A stretch of DNA of 12,261 nucleotides from Bacillota bacterium (GCA_029779375.1 JAKPAR010000387.1:1-12261), one strand, 5' to 3'; shown: positions 1 through 6,463, counted from the first letter of the stretch. Program-made: numbers and translations. Notes: generated by a model not told the origin, from the sequence alone.

Positions 1-231
1 TCAATGGAGAAAAAAAGTACTCTAGGGAATTCTATAAATACAGCTTTGCATCTTTGGGGTTATTTTAAAGAAATGGCAACAGATAGAGAAAAAAACTATT
101 TTTTTAATAGCATTGAAAAATATAAGAAAGGGCAAACATCTATTGCTACTATTAAAAATAGTCTATGGAAAATGGCTGTTAAGTATAATGAGTCTTATCT
201 ATTGAATTCATATTATTTTATAGAAGAATAA
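1..231 (+). CDS. DUF1722 (YbgA-type) protein, C-terminal part
   Basis: This is the 3' end of a gene that enters from outside the window. The frame is open from base 1, so the ATG at 4 is probably an internal Met and not the start; no ribosome-binding site can be seen before it. The 76 visible residues carry the pattern typical of the end of the DUF1722/YbgA domain: an N(T/S)xxHLWGYFK segment near the visible start, a helix with EKNYFFNSIEKYKKG, then an IATIKNSLWKMAVKYN segment and a final YLLNSYYF. DUF1722 is often fused to or next to DUF523 and occurs in proteins linked to DNA photolyase/YbgA; its biochemical role is not established. The gene is followed 11 bases later by a strong terminator. 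Family assignment is from remembered motif resemblance; no function is inferred. Confidence 0.65.
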   Translation, partial: SMEKKSTLGNSINTALHLWGYFKEMATDREKNYFFNSIEKYKKGQTSIATIKNSLWKMAVKYNESYLLNSYYFIEE

Positions 232-242
232 TTTTTATGAAC

Positions 243-286
243 TAGGACTTTCCACTGCTGTGGTAGTGGAAAGTCCTAAGTTTTTT
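243..286 (+). terminator. Rho-independent terminator after the DUF1722 gene
   Basis: A perfect 14-bp stem (243-256 pairing with 265-278, TAGGACTTTCCACT arm) with an 8-base loop is followed within two bases by six T at 281-286. It ends the plus-strand gene that stops at 231. The T-run overlaps the stop codon of the convergent minus-strand lyase gene, so the hairpin may also help end that transcript, although its minus-strand flank lacks an immediate T-run. Confidence 0.85.
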
Positions 287-1733
287 ATAAGCTATCACCA
301 AAATCTTCTTTGAATTTTTTAACTAAGTTTTCTTGCCAATTGGAAACAGGTTTTAGTCTTCCAAAGAAGAAACGTAGAATTTTGGGTTCATCTGTAAATT
401 TAAGTCCTTCTATAAGCTTACGATTTTCATATAGCCAAAGTATACGATCAACTGCATATTTAACTTGTGAAAGAGTAAATACTCTTCTTGGCATAGCTAA
501 TCTCAAAAGTTCCATATTTGAGAATACTTCACTTCCATCTGGGTTTCTCTGTTCTGATAATGTTCCACGTTCCATACCTCTTATGCCACTTGCAATATAA
601 AGAGCCACTGCAAGTGCTCCAGCAGGGTATTCTTGTTGAGGTATATGCTCAACAAATTCCATAGCATCTATATGACAGCCAAGGCCTCCAGCTGGTGTCA
701 CAACGGGGACACCTTTTTTGTCAAGTTCATTGACCATAAAAGAAATAAATTGAGGTCCTTGATTTATTATATTTTCATCCATTGTTTCTTCAAGACCAAT
801 AGTCAAGGCTTCCATTTCTCTTACAGACATACCGCCATAAGTAAGAAATCCTTCATAAAGAGGTACAAGTTCTCGCATTTTTATAAAAACATCTTCATTT
901 TTGGTACATATGCCGCCACCTCGTGCACATCCTAGTTTGCGACCAGAAAAATATATAATATCACAAAGTGAAGCTAATTTACTAGTGATTTCTCTTATAC
1001 TCATAGATTTGCACTTTTCTTCTCGAGTTTTAATGAAGTATAGATTGTCAGAAAGTAGACTTGCATCAAGTACAAGTAAAATACCGTATTTATCACATAC
1101 TTTTCGAACTTCACTTAGATTTTCAAGAGAAAATGGCTGTCCACCAATGAGATTTGTGCCAGCTTCCATTCGAACAAAAGCAATTTTATCTGAGCCATGT
1201 TTTTTTATAAGTTTCTCTAGTTTATCAATGTCCATATTTCCCTTAAATGGGTTGTTGCTTTTAATTTCAAAGCAAGAATCGTTTATGATTTCCTCAACTT
1301 GTCCTCCATTCAAGTTTATGTGAGATTTTGTTGTAGTAAAATGGTAGTTCATAGGTACAATTGAACCAGCTTTTACTAATACTTGTGAGATAATATTTTC
1401 ACATGCTCTTCCCTGATGTGTTGGCAGAAAAAATTTCATACCGAATATTTCTCTAAGCTTATTTTCAAGTCTTATAAAGGTTTCACTCCCTGCATAGCTA
1501 TCATCTGCTATAAGCATAGCGGCTTGTTGTCTATCACTCATTGCATTTACACCGCTGTCTGTTAGCATATCAAGAAATATATCTCTATTTTTAAGAAGAA
1601 ATGTGTTGTTGCCAGCTTCAGTTATAGCCTCAAAACGTCGTTCTACAGTTGGAAGCTCTAATTTTTGTACTATACGTACTTTATGCATCTCAAGTGGTAT
1701 TTGTTCCTCGCTGAAAAATTTGATATTTGACAT
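285..1733 (-). CDS. Tyrosine phenol-lyase-like beta-eliminating lyase (PLP-dependent)
   Basis: A 482-residue fold-type I PLP enzyme of the tryptophanase/tyrosine phenol-lyase (TPL) family, cytoplasmic. Aligned from memory with Citrobacter TPL, it keeps LTDSGVNAMSD, SYAGSE (Tyr71 equivalent, residue 80), HQGR (109), FTTT (Thr124 equivalent, 133), Asp223 for Asp214, the Schiff-base lysine in SGRK (266), MERG (Arg381 equivalent, 389) and RFF (Phe448/449 equivalents, 455-456). Tryptophanase instead has Ile at the MERG arginine and His at the first Phe, so the substrate pocket looks TPL-like. TPL splits tyrosine to phenol, pyruvate and ammonia, reversibly. Oddities: the arginine that normally follows the Asp by three residues and contacts PLP is Leu226, the Lys before the Schiff-base lysine is Arg265, and the glycine-rich stretch after it is divergent. 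The ATG follows GGAGG inside the leader ORF. A tyrosine T-box lies upstream. The family is certain; the substrate is not. Confidence 0.88.
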   Translation of the reverse strand: MSNIKFFSEEQIPLEMHKVRIVQKLELPTVERRFEAITEAGNNTFLLKNRDIFLDMLTDSGVNAMSDRQQAAMLIADDSYAGSETFIRLENKLREIFGMKFFLPTHQGRACENIISQVLVKAGSIVPMNYHFTTTKSHINLNGGQVEEIINDSCFEIKSNNPFKGNMDIDKLEKLIKKHGSDKIAFVRMEAGTNLIGGQPFSLENLSEVRKVCDKYGILLVLDASLLSDNLYFIKTREEKCKSMSIREITSKLASLCDIIYFSGRKLGCARGGGICTKNEDVFIKMRELVPLYEGFLTYGGMSVREMEALTIGLEETMDENIINQGPQFISFMVNELDKKGVPVVTPAGGLGCHIDAMEFVEHIPQQEYPAGALAVALYIASGIRGMERGTLSEQRNPDGSEVFSNMELLRLAMPRRVFTLSQVKYAVDRILWLYENRKLIEGLKFTDEPKILRFFFGRLKPVSNWQENLVKKFKEDFGDSL

Positions 1734-1737
1734 TTAG

Positions 1738-1818
1738 TCATCCCTCCGATTTGAGTAATATTTTTTTTCTTTCGCTTTCATGAGATTTTATATTTTTATA
1801 ATAATAGTCAGAATCCAT
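1738..1818 (-). CDS. 26-residue leader ORF with Tyr-Tyr-Tyr
   Basis: This short ORF starts at ATG 1818 after a good SD (GGGAG with 8 bases to the ATG) and ends with TGA at 1740-1738, four bases before the ATG of the lyase gene. It encodes MDSDYYYKNIK, then a hydrophilic Ser/Glu/Lys-rich tail ending KSEG. Residues 5-7 are three consecutive TAT codons. The lyase SD (GGAGG) lies in its last codons, so ribosomes that finish the ORF reach the next start directly and translational coupling is likely. It lies downstream of a Tyr T-box. It could be a regulatory leader peptide sensing Tyr-tRNA or a genuine small protein; I do not recognise its family. It does not resemble the TnaC leader. Confidence 0.6.
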   Translation of the reverse strand: MDSDYYYKNIKSHESERKKILLKSEG

Positions 1819-1843
1819 ATCATCATCTCCCTTTCATTAGAAT

Positions 1844-1890
1844 AAAAAAGGCTTCCAATGGAAGTATTAAAAAATCAAGGAAGCTTTTTT
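1844..1890 (-). terminator. Second terminator-like hairpin in the lyase leader
   Basis: On the minus strand, GCTTCC (1884-1879) can pair with GGAAGC (1856-1851), extended by A-run/T-run pairing, and is followed by six T (1849-1844). A smaller hairpin, CTTCC-ATT-GGAAG (1864-1852), competes for the same 3' arm. It lies after the T-box terminator and before the leader ORF. It may be a second attenuator or a leftover transcription pause. The structure is seen in the sequence; the role is inferred. Confidence 0.4.
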
Positions 1891-1893
1891 GGA

Positions 1894-1944
1894 ACCTATT
1901 TCGGAAAGTTTTATATTAAGGGAAACTAGAACTTTCCTATAGGT
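1894..1944 (-). other. Long-stem RNA structure between T-box and leader ORF
   Basis: Just after the T-box terminator T-run, the minus-strand RNA can fold ACCTAT plus GGAAAGTT (1944-1930) with AACTTTCC, GAA, ATAGGT (1910-1894), giving 14 paired bases interrupted by a small internal loop and closed by a 19-base loop. An alternative short hairpin, GGAAA with TTTCC, forms within the 5' half. It lies immediately upstream of the second terminator-like hairpin and could switch with it. The function is unknown. Confidence 0.35.
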
Positions 1945-1980
1945 AAAAAAAACCCGTCCTTTGAATTTTCAAAGGACGGG
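1945..1980 (-). terminator. T-box conditional terminator
   Basis: Minus strand: CCCGTCCTTTGA, loop AAAT, TCAAAGGACGGG (12-bp perfect stem, 1980-1953), followed by eight T (1952-1945). The 5' arm is the same segment used by the T-box antiterminator, so the two folds exclude each other. Confidence 0.93.
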
Positions 1981-2237
1981 ATATTTCCCGTGTTACCACC
2001 TTAATTTATTGATACTTCGCAATATCAACCTTTTCAAGTACGGCGTATAATTTTACACGATACTTTAGCACTATAACGGGTGCAGGATGCCGACACAGCC
2101 TACTTGAGAATGTCTCTTTTGGTGTGCAACTCTTGAGATGTATTCAGAATGCTTTTCTTTGCACCTCTCACCAACCGGTAGCTCTCTGTAAATAATAGTC
2201 ATTCTTACTCTTTCTCAGTCAAAGTTTTTATAATATA
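1945..2237 (-). promoter_or_regulatory. T-box riboswitch, tyrosine specifier (UAC)
   Basis: A complete T-box leader read on the minus strand. Stem I contains AGAGAGC, GGTTGGTGAGAGG and, on its 3' side, GAA-TAC-ATCTCAAGAGTTGCA, the normal context of a specifier loop; the specifier TAC (2142-2140) reads as tyrosine. The T-box sequence AGGTGGTAACACGGG is at 2001-1987. The antiterminator pairs AAGG (2002-1999) with CCTT (1975-1972) and ACGGG (1991-1987) with CCCGT (1980-1976), leaving a 7-base bulge TGGTAAC whose UGGU (1998-1995) can pair with ACCA of uncharged tRNA; the variable U fits the A discriminator of tRNA-Tyr. The competing terminator is at 1980-1945. By the established T-box mechanism, uncharged tRNA-Tyr allows read-through into the lyase gene. 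Confidence 0.93.
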
Positions 2238-2243
2238 TTTGCC

Positions 2244-2272
2244 ATTATAGTAAATATATTAAATTGTGTCAA
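2244..2272 (-). promoter_or_regulatory. Consensus sigma-A promoter of the T-box/lyase transcript
   Basis: Minus strand: TTGACA (2272-2267), a 17-base spacer and TATAAT (2249-2244). Both hexamers and the spacing match the consensus exactly. Transcription should start near 2237, giving a leader of about 500 bases before the lyase start. Such a strong promoter suits an attenuation-controlled transcript. Confidence 0.9.
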
Positions 2273-2348
2273 GTAGAATTTTTCTACAAAGTAAATAAAT
2301 AGCTAATCATATATATTTTTTATAAATATTAGTGCTACTATCATATTT

Positions 2349-2388
2349 TGCTATAATGCATATTTGAATAAAACTAGAATGATATAAT
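2349..2388 (+). promoter_or_regulatory. Candidate extended -10 promoter(s) of the reductase gene
   Basis: Two extended -10 elements lie upstream of the ATG at 2421: TGCTATAAT (2349-2357) and TGATATAAT (2380-2388). Neither has a good -35 hexamer at the usual distance; TTAGTG at 2329-2334 is a weak match for the first. The start is preceded by an AGGGGGG SD at 2408-2414. Which element is used cannot be decided by eye. Confidence 0.45.
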
Positions 2389-2420
2389 GTCTTTGAATAA
2401 ATTTTATAGGGGGGACAAAA

Positions 2421-3680
2421 ATGGGCGATTACAGAGAAATGTGGAAAGGATTAAATGTTGATCTTGAGAAACATGATATTTTATGTGCTGCTTTGCCTGA
2501 ACAATTTGGAGAAACTTATTTAACACAAGAAAATAGACCTGAAGGAATGAATTATTTTAATTATGTAGTAGCAGAAGTTCATGGTGCTAGAATAATGGAA
2601 CTTGAAAATGCTAGAAAAGAAGGCAGAAAGGTAATAGGAACATTTTGTGTATTTGTACCTGATGAAGTTATATTGGCATCTAATGCCATAAGTGTAGGAT
2701 TGTGTGGTGGAAGTCAGTTTTGGATTGAAGATGGGGAAAAGGTGTTGCCAAAGAATTTGTGCCCACTCATAAAAGCTTTTACTGGAGCTAAAGTCAGTAG
2801 AACTTGTCCATATTTTCAATCTTGTGATTTGCTAGTTGGAGAGACTACTTGTGATGGAAAGAAAAAAGCTTGGGAGATTTTAAATGACTATATTCCAGTT
2901 CATGTAATGGAATTGCCTCAAATGAAAAGAGCTCAAAATTATGAATTTTGGGCAGAGGAAATAAAATTGTTTATTGAGAGAATAGAGGAACTCACTGGAA
3001 ATAAGGTCACTGTTGAAGCTCTTAAAGAAGCTATAATACTTAACAATAAAAAGAGAAGAGCGTTAAAAAGACTTTATGATTTGAGAAAAAATACACCTTC
3101 ACCTATAAGTGGACTCGATTCTTTGCTTATTTCTCAGATTGCCTTTTATGATGATCCAGAAAGATTTATTGAAAAAGTAAATGAATTGTGTGATGAATTA
3201 GAAGAAAGGGTTAAAACTATGAAACCAAGTGGCAAGAAAAGGATAATGGTGACAGGAACTCCTATGGCATTGCCAAATTGGAAATTGCATTCTATAGTAG
3301 AAGGACTGGATGCAGAAATAGTGGTAGAAGAAACTTGTACAGGTACTAGATATTTTGAAAATGAAGTAGCTGAAGATGGAGAGACCATGGATGAAATACT
3401 AAAGAATTTAGCTGATAGGTATATGGGAGTAAACTGTGCGTGCTTTACGCCAAATGAAGGGCGAATAGAGGATATTTTAAAATATGTAAAGGAATACAAT
3501 GTAGATGGAGTTATCAACTACAATTTATCTTTCTGTCATACTTATGGAGTTGAGTACAACAAAGTAGAAAAGGCATTGAAAGATAACAATATACCAGTCA
3601 TAATGATAGAAACAGATTATTCAGAAGGCGATACTGGTCAAATTAAAACAAGGGTGGAAGCATTTTTGGAGATGATCTAA
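2421..3680 (+). CDS. Double-cubane-cluster anaerobic reductase (HgdB/YjiM type)
   Basis: A 419-residue protein of the 2-hydroxyacyl-CoA dehydratase D-component superfamily (HgdB), closest in pattern to the YjiM/double-cubane cluster protein branch. Seen: GTFCVFVPDEVILASNA (Cys76), VGLCGGSQ (Cys95), NLCPLIKAF (Cys114), SRTCPYFQSCD (Cys129, Cys135), VGETTCDGKKK (Cys144), then a second domain with VTGTPMALPNWK, EETCTGTRY (Cys306), GVNCACFTPNEGR (Cys339, Cys341) and SFCHTYGVE (Cys372). These cysteines are the expected ligands of Fe-S clusters. Known members form homodimers, receive low-potential electrons from an ATP-hydrolysing activase and reduce small molecules; the physiological substrate is generally unknown. 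No activase gene is in the window, so electrons must come from a protein encoded elsewhere. It is cytoplasmic and oxygen-sensitive. The next gene starts one base after its stop, indicating an operon. Confidence 0.88.
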   Translation: MGDYREMWKGLNVDLEKHDILCAALPEQFGETYLTQENRPEGMNYFNYVVAEVHGARIMELENARKEGRKVIGTFCVFVPDEVILASNAISVGLCGGSQFWIEDGEKVLPKNLCPLIKAFTGAKVSRTCPYFQSCDLLVGETTCDGKKKAWEILNDYIPVHVMELPQMKRAQNYEFWAEEIKLFIERIEELTGNKVTVEALKEAIILNNKKRRALKRLYDLRKNTPSPISGLDSLLISQIAFYDDPERFIEKVNELCDELEERVKTMKPSGKKRIMVTGTPMALPNWKLHSIVEGLDAEIVVEETCTGTRYFENEVAEDGETMDEILKNLADRYMGVNCACFTPNEGRIEDILKYVKEYNVDGVINYNLSFCHTYGVEYNKVEKALKDNNIPVIMIETDYSEGDTGQIKTRVEAFLEMI

Positions 3681-3681
3681 T

Positions 3682-3900
3682 TTGGAAAGAAACTACATTC
3701 TTTTTCACAATTATTCTAATGGTTTAGAATTGGAATCTTTTCTTAAAAAAAATGGCATAAAATATACTATATCCCCAACACCTAGAAAATTATCTACAAG
3801 TTGTGGAATATCTATTATTTATAAAAAAGAAGATGAAGAAGCCATAAAGAGAATAATTGAGGAAAATAAAATAGATATAAAAGGGTTTTATAAAATATAG
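3682..3900 (+). CDS. DUF3343 protein (putative Se/S carrier-like)
   Basis: A 72-residue protein starting at TTG 3682, with an upstream GGAG inside the end of the reductase gene. The pattern is that of DUF3343: an N-terminal strand and helix (YILFHNYSNGLELESFLKK), PTPRKLSTSCGISI with a single Cys41, and a C-terminal ferredoxin-like half (DEEAIKRIIEENK). DUF3343 proteins have been named putative Se/S carriers because of the conserved cysteine and occur beside HgdB-type reductases and selenium genes; a direct function is not established. The single-base gap to the reductase gene supports coupled translation and a role with that enzyme, perhaps in sulfur delivery or cluster maintenance; that role is inference. 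Confidence 0.78.
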   Translation: MERNYILFHNYSNGLELESFLKKNGIKYTISPTPRKLSTSCGISIIYKKEDEEAIKRIIEENKIDIKGFYKI

Positions 3901-3973
3901 AATTTTTCAGTAATTTTCATAAAGACAATTTTAAATAAATTCCAGTGATTTGTCAGTTTGGAAACAATAAAAG

Positions 3974-4009
3974 ACGTCAGCTTTTATATAGATAGAAGCT
4001 GACGTTTTT
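3974..4009. terminator. Bidirectional terminator between convergent genes
   Basis: A 10-bp stem ACGTCAGCTT (3974-3983) with AAGCTGACGT (3996-4005) has a 12-base loop. It is followed on plus by a T-run ending at 4009 and on minus by TCTTTTATT. It serves the reductase/DUF3343 operon and the convergent HdeD-like gene. Confidence 0.85.
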
Positions 4010-4016
4010 GTCATGA

Positions 4017-4556
4017 TTATTTAAAATAAGATGAAATTTTAGCAATCATGAATATATCGCTTATTCCGCTCAATACCATTCCTAGCCCAATGGTTACAGG
4101 GAAGGCAGGAGATAAGGTTGTAGGATTCATAACTCCATAAAATCCAAAACAAATAGCTACAATTCCAAATATAGCAGAAATCCACCATTTTTCGTAGTTC
4201 ATGCTTTTTAAATTTACGGCATGTTGGAAGTTTATTGCTCCGTGGAAGAACAAGAAAAATCCTAAAATTGCACCAAGTATATAAACTATTGTTTGAGGTT
4301 TTATAAGAAAATAAATTCCTATCAATAAAGCAATAATACCAGTACCCAAATTAAAACCCTGCAATCTTTCAAACTCTTCAGCATTTAGATGGGAAAATAT
4401 TTTCGAAATTCCATATATACTTATGAGTATGCCTAGGATTATTACAATGATTTTGTTTGTAGTATCTGGATGGAGCATAAACATTAGACCAAATAGAATG
4501 TATATTATTGCCATTGCAATAAAACTTATTTTTGTTTGTTTAAGGAAATTTTTCAA
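4017..4556 (-). CDS. HdeD/DUF308 family membrane protein
   Basis: A 179-residue integral membrane protein with six hydrophobic segments at about residues 10-28, 35-54, 70-86, 90-109, 125-142 and 150-172, in the paired-helix arrangement of DUF308/HdeD. Typical features are the YILFGLMFMLHP turn after helix 1, the IYFLIKPQTI turn after helix 3 and FYGVMNPTT after helix 5. Length is normal for the family. HdeD of E. coli is linked to acid and high-density tolerance, but the molecular function is unknown. The start is TTG 4556, chosen for the AGGAGGG SD about five bases upstream. It lies 75 bases downstream of the YihY-like gene and may share its transcript, though a possible operator sits in the gap. 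Confidence 0.88.
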   Translation of the reverse strand: MKNFLKQTKISFIAMAIIYILFGLMFMLHPDTTNKIIVIILGILISIYGISKIFSHLNAEEFERLQGFNLGTGIIALLIGIYFLIKPQTIVYILGAILGFFLFFHGAINFQHAVNLKSMNYEKWWISAIFGIVAICFGFYGVMNPTTLSPAFPVTIGLGMVLSGISDIFMIAKISSYFK

Positions 4557-4583
4557 GTTATCCCTCCTAATTTTATGAATCTA

Positions 4584-4605
4584 GTATGTATATATATGTA
4601 CATAC
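4584..4605. repeat. Inverted repeat upstream of the HdeD-like gene
   Basis: GTATGTA (4584-4590) and TACATAC (4599-4605) form a 7-bp inverted repeat around an AT-rich 8-base centre, about 30 bases before the TTG start. The ATGT/ACAT halves recall PadR-type operators, and the position suits a repressor site, but no regulator gene is nearby and such AT-rich repeats can arise by chance. Confidence 0.35.
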
Positions 4606-4631
4606 CCATTTATTTTGAATATAAACTTGCT

Positions 4632-5507
4632 TTATTTTCTTTTCTTTAAATATGTATAGGTTCCATTTATTTCTCCACCTAATATTATCATTATATTTGA
4701 TATATATAGCCATATTAGTAATATGATGATTCCCCCTAAGCTGCCATAAATTTTAGAATAATTTCCAAAATTGTTTGCATAAAAGGAAAATATCATAGAA
4801 GCTATAATCCAACCAAAAGCTGCAAATATTGCTCCAGGAAGGGTTTCATTAAATTTTAAATTTAAATTTTCTTCATGAGGAGGGCTCAATTTATATAAAA
4901 GGGCGAATATTACAACCATAGATACAATAGGTATAATCATTCTCAAAAATTCCCACCAATAATAGAAAGCATGACTAGCTCCAAGCCATTTGAAAATTTT
5001 TTCACTAATGATTTTTCCAAACACAAGCATTGCCAATACTATTAAAAGCAAAAAAGCCAATACAATGGTGAATATAATAGATAAAACTTTCATCCTCCAA
5101 GAAGGTCTTTTTCTTTCTACATTGTAGGCTTTGTTAATGGCTTTTATCATGGAGTTTATTCCAAGAGAACCAGTCCAAACAGAAAACAGTATACTAAAAG
5201 ACAATAGAGTCTGAGAACTTGAGTCTATTGTTTCTTTTAAGATGTTTTTAAAAATACTTTGAGCTTCTAATGGAACTCTGATTAAAGCATGGTCTAAAAA
5301 TTCAATTTGGCCAATAGAAGTATATTTTAATAAATTTAGAAAAAACATTAAAAAAGGGACAATAGATAGTATTGAAAAATATGTGAGTTGTCCCCCTATG
5401 GCAGCTATGTCATCGTCTTTTATTCTATAGATGAGTTCATCTAAAAATTCAAACCATATTTTATTTTTATATTTTTTATAAAACTTATCTTTAAATTTCA
5501 AATCCAT
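4632..5507 (-). CDS. YihY/BrkB family (UPF0761) membrane protein
   Basis: An inner-membrane protein of the YihY/virulence-factor BrkB family. With the start at ATG 5507 it has 291 residues, the usual family length. Seen: an N-terminal amphipathic region, DDIAAIGGQLTYFSILSIVPF opening the first membrane segment, WTGSLGINSMIKAINKAYN, several further membrane helices, and the family-typical C-terminal helices with IYGSLGGIIILLIWLYISN and LGGEIN. The biochemical function is unknown; early annotation as RNase BN is known to be wrong. In-frame starts also exist at ATG 5522 and TTG 5537; 5507 was preferred because AAAGGA lies just before it (spacing only 4, so not certain). It follows the MBL-fold gene and precedes the HdeD-like gene on the same strand. 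Confidence 0.85.
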   Translation of the reverse strand: MDLKFKDKFYKKYKNKIWFEFLDELIYRIKDDDIAAIGGQLTYFSILSIVPFLMFFLNLLKYTSIGQIEFLDHALIRVPLEAQSIFKNILKETIDSSSQTLLSFSILFSVWTGSLGINSMIKAINKAYNVERKRPSWRMKVLSIIFTIVLAFLLLIVLAMLVFGKIISEKIFKWLGASHAFYYWWEFLRMIIPIVSMVVIFALLYKLSPPHEENLNLKFNETLPGAIFAAFGWIIASMIFSFYANNFGNYSKIYGSLGGIIILLIWLYISNIMIILGGEINGTYTYLKKRK

Positions 5508-5572
5508 CCCATCCTTTGTCATATATATTTTAACCAATTTTTATATAACGATTATAGGAAGGATGGAAATAG

Positions 5573-6463
5573 TTATTTTTTGAAGTAGTACAATTTTCCA
5601 TCTTCTATATAACTTTCAATATAACCTCTATTGTACAATGCTACTATGAAAGCAGAGGTAGAAGATAGATATAGATGATGTTGTATATAGTCTGTGTTGT
5701 CTATTTCATTTAATATGATTATATTTTGAAGTAAATCTTCTTTTGTTTGAGGCTGTTCAAGTACAGTTAAATATTCTTCAAGAAGTTTATTTATATGATT
5801 GATATTTTTTTGTGCTAAAGCTATAATTTCTTCTTTAGAAAATATAGTTTCAGAATGCCCCAGTACAAATATATCTGCATCTATTTCTTTTATATATTCT
5901 AGTGTTTTTAGTTCTTCTTCAACACTATATAGATATGGTATAGAATATTTTTCAAGAATAGCTGTGCTAAAGATACTGTCTCCAAGAAAACATACTCTAT
6001 CAGGAGTGATGACTCCAATTTGTTCTATAGAATGGCCCTTCAGAGGTATTATTTCAAGCTTTTCGTCATTTATTTTATTTATTCCTATGGAAAGAGTATC
6101 ATCAACCTTTATTTTTTTTGTCACGCCATTTCCTTTTGGAGCAATTCCTCCAAATAGTATTGAAGGATGAAGTTCAACATTTTCCATAAAGAGCTTTTCT
6201 TTTTCTGAAGTATATGTGATACATCCAGGATAATTTTCAGTTAGATATACATTTCCCCCACAGTGATCTAGATGATTGTGGGTATTTATTATATATTTTA
6301 GGTGAAGTCCATTGGTCTTTAAGACTTCCTCAATCTTTCTTGCCACTGTATTGGTGAAACCCGTATCTACAAGCAAGCAGTTTTTGTTTTTATATGTGAA
6401 TACTCCTATATTTGTATTGTTTTCAATGTAATAAGTATTCCCATTTAACTTAGTAAGTTCCAT
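5573..6463 (-). CDS. MBL-fold metallo-hydrolase
   Basis: A 296-residue metallo-beta-lactamase-fold hydrolase, cytoplasmic. The metal ligands are visible: THNHLDH (His62, His64, Asp66, His67), LKGHS (His144), FLGDS (Asp162) and LGHSE (His203), so a dinuclear metal site is intact. Residues beyond about 210 form a helical part and a short C-terminal winged-helix-like segment (SSTSAFIVALYNRGYIESY), as in MBL proteins of the LACTB2/glyoxalase II-like branch. The substrate is unknown; thioesters or similar hydrolysable metabolites are common for this branch. ATG 6463 is chosen over the in-frame ATG 6478 because GGGAG lies eight bases before it and nothing precedes the upstream codon. The first gene of a minus-strand cluster with the YihY- and HdeD-like genes. 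Confidence 0.85.
   Translation of the reverse strand: MELTKLNGNTYYIENNTNIGVFTYKNKNCLLVDTGFTNTVARKIEEVLKTNGLHLKYIINTHNHLDHCGGNVYLTENYPGCITYTSEKEKLFMENVELHPSILFGGIAPKGNGVTKKIKVDDTLSIGINKINDEKLEIIPLKGHSIEQIGVITPDRVCFLGDSIFSTAILEKYSIPYLYSVEEELKTLEYIKEIDADIFVLGHSETIFSKEEIIALAQKNINHINKLLEEYLTVLEQPQTKEDLLQNIIILNEIDNTDYIQHHLYLSSTSAFIVALYNRGYIESYIEDGKLYYFKK

Noticed and set aside
310..1323. Plus-strand ORFs of 96-140 codons within the lyase gene.
   Set aside because: They are antisense shadows with no SD and no family resemblance; the minus-strand gene explains the region.
285..1733. Calling the lyase a tryptophanase (tnaA).
   Set aside because: The Arg of MERG and the Phe-Phe near the C-terminus match tyrosine phenol-lyase, where E. 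coli tryptophanase has Ile and His. The T-box specifier is Tyr, not Trp.
1903..1945. Weak resemblance to a preQ1-I riboswitch (GTTCTAG ... CCCTT ... ATAAAACT) after the T-box terminator.
   Set aside because: The stem and pseudoknot pairings of preQ1-I cannot be drawn properly, and a simpler long hairpin uses the same bases; the downstream gene has no queuosine link.
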